A stretch of DNA of 64,000 nt from Multifurca ochricompacta (Eukaryota > Basidiomycota > Agaricomycetes > Russulales > Russulaceae). The DNA is taken from NCBI GenBank assembly GCA_022496185.1, contig WTXG01000007.1, forward strand, positions 310,001 through 374,000, given 5' to 3'. Positions 61,493 to 64,000 of the stretch are shown here, piece by piece. Position 1 is the first letter of the stretch. The number at the start of each line of letters is the position of its first letter. Below the pieces are notes generated by a model. That model was not told the origin of the DNA. It saw nothing but the letters and a program-made list of their open reading frames with translations, and ran no database searches. The position numbers and the translations under genes are program-made.

Positions 61493-64000
61493 TCATCGCT
61501 TTAACGTCCTCTGCTTCTCTGCAGTTTCCACAATCTTACGGTTCACAAACATTCCCTTTCTTTCTCTCACTTTATCCACGTACCCTTTTGCTATATTATC
61601 TCTGTCCGCTTTCTCCCCCAAATCTTCCAGTTCTTCTTCAGTAGTTGGTACCCAGAACGGATTTTCATCTAACATTACGTATCTTTTTATCGCTAGTCAG
61701 AACCCACTCTTCACTTTAATTTCTATATTTTTACTCACCCACTGAAAACGAGTTGTGGACTCGCAGCTCCGGAAGTCCGCTTTCTGATGTCTGATAATAT
61801 AGTTTCTCGGTTAGTCCACATTGGTCCCTGAGAAATATATTGGCCATGCACCATCCGCAAACCCAAAACTCTCCACCACAGGCAAGAGCGCGCTCACAGT
61901 GAAGAATGAAGTTCCTTCTTTCATCTCCTCAGCAATGATCCTCCCACGTCGCTTTGCCACGACGCCATGCACCCTCCCCAACACATCGGCTGATTAACAA
62001 AGGGGCAAACTCATTTAGTTTACAAAATGGAAGCTGACAACAACCGCGCTTACCTGAGGCTTGAATGTCACAAGAATACATCGCCAGTTTCAGTCGTGGT
62101 GACCAATCCAATAACCCATTCCTGCAACCCTCTTTGACGGCTGAAATAAGCGATCCAGTGATTTGCGATAGTCTGTTTTGATCTGGCCCAGCCAACCGTC
62201 AATGATCGTCCTCTTAGCTTGGTTCCCCAGCCTACCGTTTTCTTTTTCTATACCCTCTTTGTCTATCGTCACACGTTCCACGAAGAAGGCCATCCCCTCC
62301 ATAGGTTCGGCACAAAGTGGTCCATGAAACGTAGCGATCTGAAACCCAGTCTCAATGTCAACATCGAATTCTCTAGTCACTCTCTGCAAATCCCCTGACT
62401 CAGTCTCCTTCGCACGGTCCAGTCGCCTTTTCAGCCTAAAAGGGACTAGTGTAAGCGATGACGGGAAGTGAAAGAAACAACCCCTCACGATTGTCGTTCC
62501 TGGTCTTTTCGAGTGTCAATCAAGAGGCAATCTCCCGCGCCTTGCGGACCAAAGGCCCAGATGTTGTCGACAATACCCGCCCATTCAGGGCCCGCTTCTC
62601 CGCACTTGGCTTGAAATGCATCCCAGAATTGATTCGGATGGACCGTCGGTACGCGTAGGATGTCGCCAGTGGTAGCAGCTTTCTCGGCCTCATCGTCGAC
62701 TTTCTCTGAAGTACCACTATCTAATCGTGACCAGTCCGCTAAAAGCCTCTTGATGATAATAAGGTTACTCCGTAGAAAGTCGGCAATCAAGTCGGGAAGC
62801 GGGACAGCTCGAATGGCGAAAGTAACGAAATTTTGGAAGCTAGTGCCGTGAATAGTACCGCGCGAGGCACCAGGCGTTTTGGGTGGGGCCATATCTGAAG
62901 GAACTTGGAGGTTTACAACTTGTTCGTGCGCCTCTCGGAGTCAAACATACCTGATGCTTTTACAGCTGTCTCGCGGAACGGAACGATTGGTTCTGAAGGC
63001 TGGATCTCTACCTTAGCGAACCTCTCGCGAAGGTCCTTCAAACATCGCTAAGACTCCGGGTCATTTTCTCCCCCGTTAGAAGTTCCTGGATAGACACACC
63101 TCCAGATGTAATTCCCCGGCAGTCACTATGACATGTTCTCCATTTGTTTGCTGAAAAGTCTCTACGCATGGATCGGCTTGGTTGAGCAGCTTCATCCCAC
63201 GGATAAGTCTCGGCATGTCGGCAGGTATCACAGGTTCCAAGGCAACTCGTACAATTGGCGGAGCCTAAAACGATATAAGTAACGGGTAAGCGTAACGGGT
63301 AAGCATAGTGAACGCCAACATACCTGCCGATTGACACCACCCAAGTTGATCATCCAACCTGGGGCATGTACCCCCTTTATGCCAGCTGTAGAAGGTGCAC
63401 AAATGGTTGCACTCCGCCACACCGATCCTTCGAGTCCTCTAATGGCAAAGATGTTTCCTGCGCTCACACTGTTCACTGGGACGAGATCACGTCCCATCAT
63501 TGTATAGAGAGCATCAACTGTTGCATTGACAACGTAGGCCTTGTTGCGCGGATGGGTTGGCTCGAGAGCATTGTTGTATTTTGGAAGGACACAGGCAACA
63601 GTGCTGCCGGTGCGGATAACACCACAGTAAAGTCTGGCAAATCCCAAAAGGGTCTCGGTTGCCTCTTTTTGATCACCTTGACTTTCGCTTTCGTCTATGG
63701 TTGCTTCAGAGGGGGTATGGCCAGGGGCGGGAGAAGGCGAGCCAGTTCTGGATTGCTCTCTACTTTCTTCGGCCCTAATGCGTGCCTCACGCGCGCGGGC
63801 CCGTATCTCATCGATTGTCAATACCTGCTTTTTGTGTTCCGGCAGCTGGGCCGTAGGCACCGCGAACATCTTGCTCACGTATGCAACAATGTGAGCGCTC
63901 TCGCCCGCATCACAAGAATATAGGTCCTTTTCAAGTTTTGACTTGGGATCTACGTGCGACTCGAACAGGTCGGGATGGAGCATAATGGGTATCCGGGTCG
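61493..64000 (-). CDS. RIA1: Ribosome-assembly GTPase Ria1/EFL1 (partial, 5' end outside window)
   Basis: EF2-like GTPase that with Sdo1/SBDS releases eIF6/Tif6 from late 60S subunits. The window holds the C-terminal two thirds or so; the G domain lies beyond 64000. Visible parts: [10 protein letters not shown], an EFL1-type charged insertion rich in Arg/Glu ([18 protein letters not shown]), [30 protein letters not shown], then the EF2-like domain IV and V segments [66 protein letters not shown], and the hallmark end [16 protein letters not shown]...QRTLKR at 61493. All eight or so junctions I traced keep phase, so no damage is apparent. Confidence 0.95.

Noticed and set aside
62180..62260. 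Apparent frameshift in RIA1/EFL1.
   Set aside because: A 53-nt intron (GTAGGC...GCCAG) fits the phase and restores the conserved [13 protein letters not shown].

Overview
This is a slice of a nuclear genome from a filamentous basidiomycete, most likely an agaricomycete. About 22 protein genes are packed on both strands. Introns are mostly 47-70 nt with GT-AG ends and CTRAY-like branch points. The gene set includes DASH subunit Dad1, fungal Pkc1, a Kre6/Skn1 glucan-synthesis protein, a Zn2Cys6 regulator and Atg26. I see no operons, phage, CRISPR, transposon ORFs, tRNA or rRNA.

Layout, left to right: ATG26 sterol glucosyltransferase (+); MPS1 spindle-checkpoint kinase, a nitronate monooxygenase, a Bcp/Dot5-type peroxiredoxin and mitochondrial TIM9 (all -); DAHP synthase and a 93-residue basic protein (+); a single-pass membrane protein (-) divergent from the branched-chain 2-oxoacid dehydrogenase E1-alpha gene (+); SMC6 (-) divergent from a small membrane protein gene (+); then a long minus-strand run of ULP2 SUMO protease, FOL3 dihydrofolate synthase, KRE6/SKN1, AOS1 SUMO-E1 subunit, a Zn2Cys6 factor, a PPR protein, an Igo1/endosulfine PP2A inhibitor and an unrecognised conserved-looking gene; PKC1 (+); DAD1, a Cdc25-type RasGEF with SH3 and WW modules, and RIA1/EFL1 (all -; RIA1 runs off the right edge).

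These are mainly housekeeping genes. Shared themes are signalling (PKC1, RasGEF, Igo1), cell wall and membrane (KRE6/SKN1, ATG26), chromosome segregation (MPS1, DAD1, SMC6) and SUMO turnover (ULP2, AOS1). I found no accessory island or defence system.

The main non-routine observations are: (1) real microexons, 9 and 8 nt in the E1-alpha gene, 12 nt encoding most of the SMC6 P-loop, and 20 and 22 nt in ATG26; (2) four places in three conserved genes (E1-alpha, FOL3, AOS1) where homology continues only after a one-base frame change, pointing to missing bases in the assembly or to gene decay; (3) a SENP6/7-like split catalytic domain in ULP2; (4) conserved-looking proteins without a known function. 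Gene models were spliced by hand. For ATG26, PKC1, DAHP synthase, TIM9 and DAD1 all exon phases close without a shift; several other models were only partly spliced, and where boundaries are given they are phase-checked.
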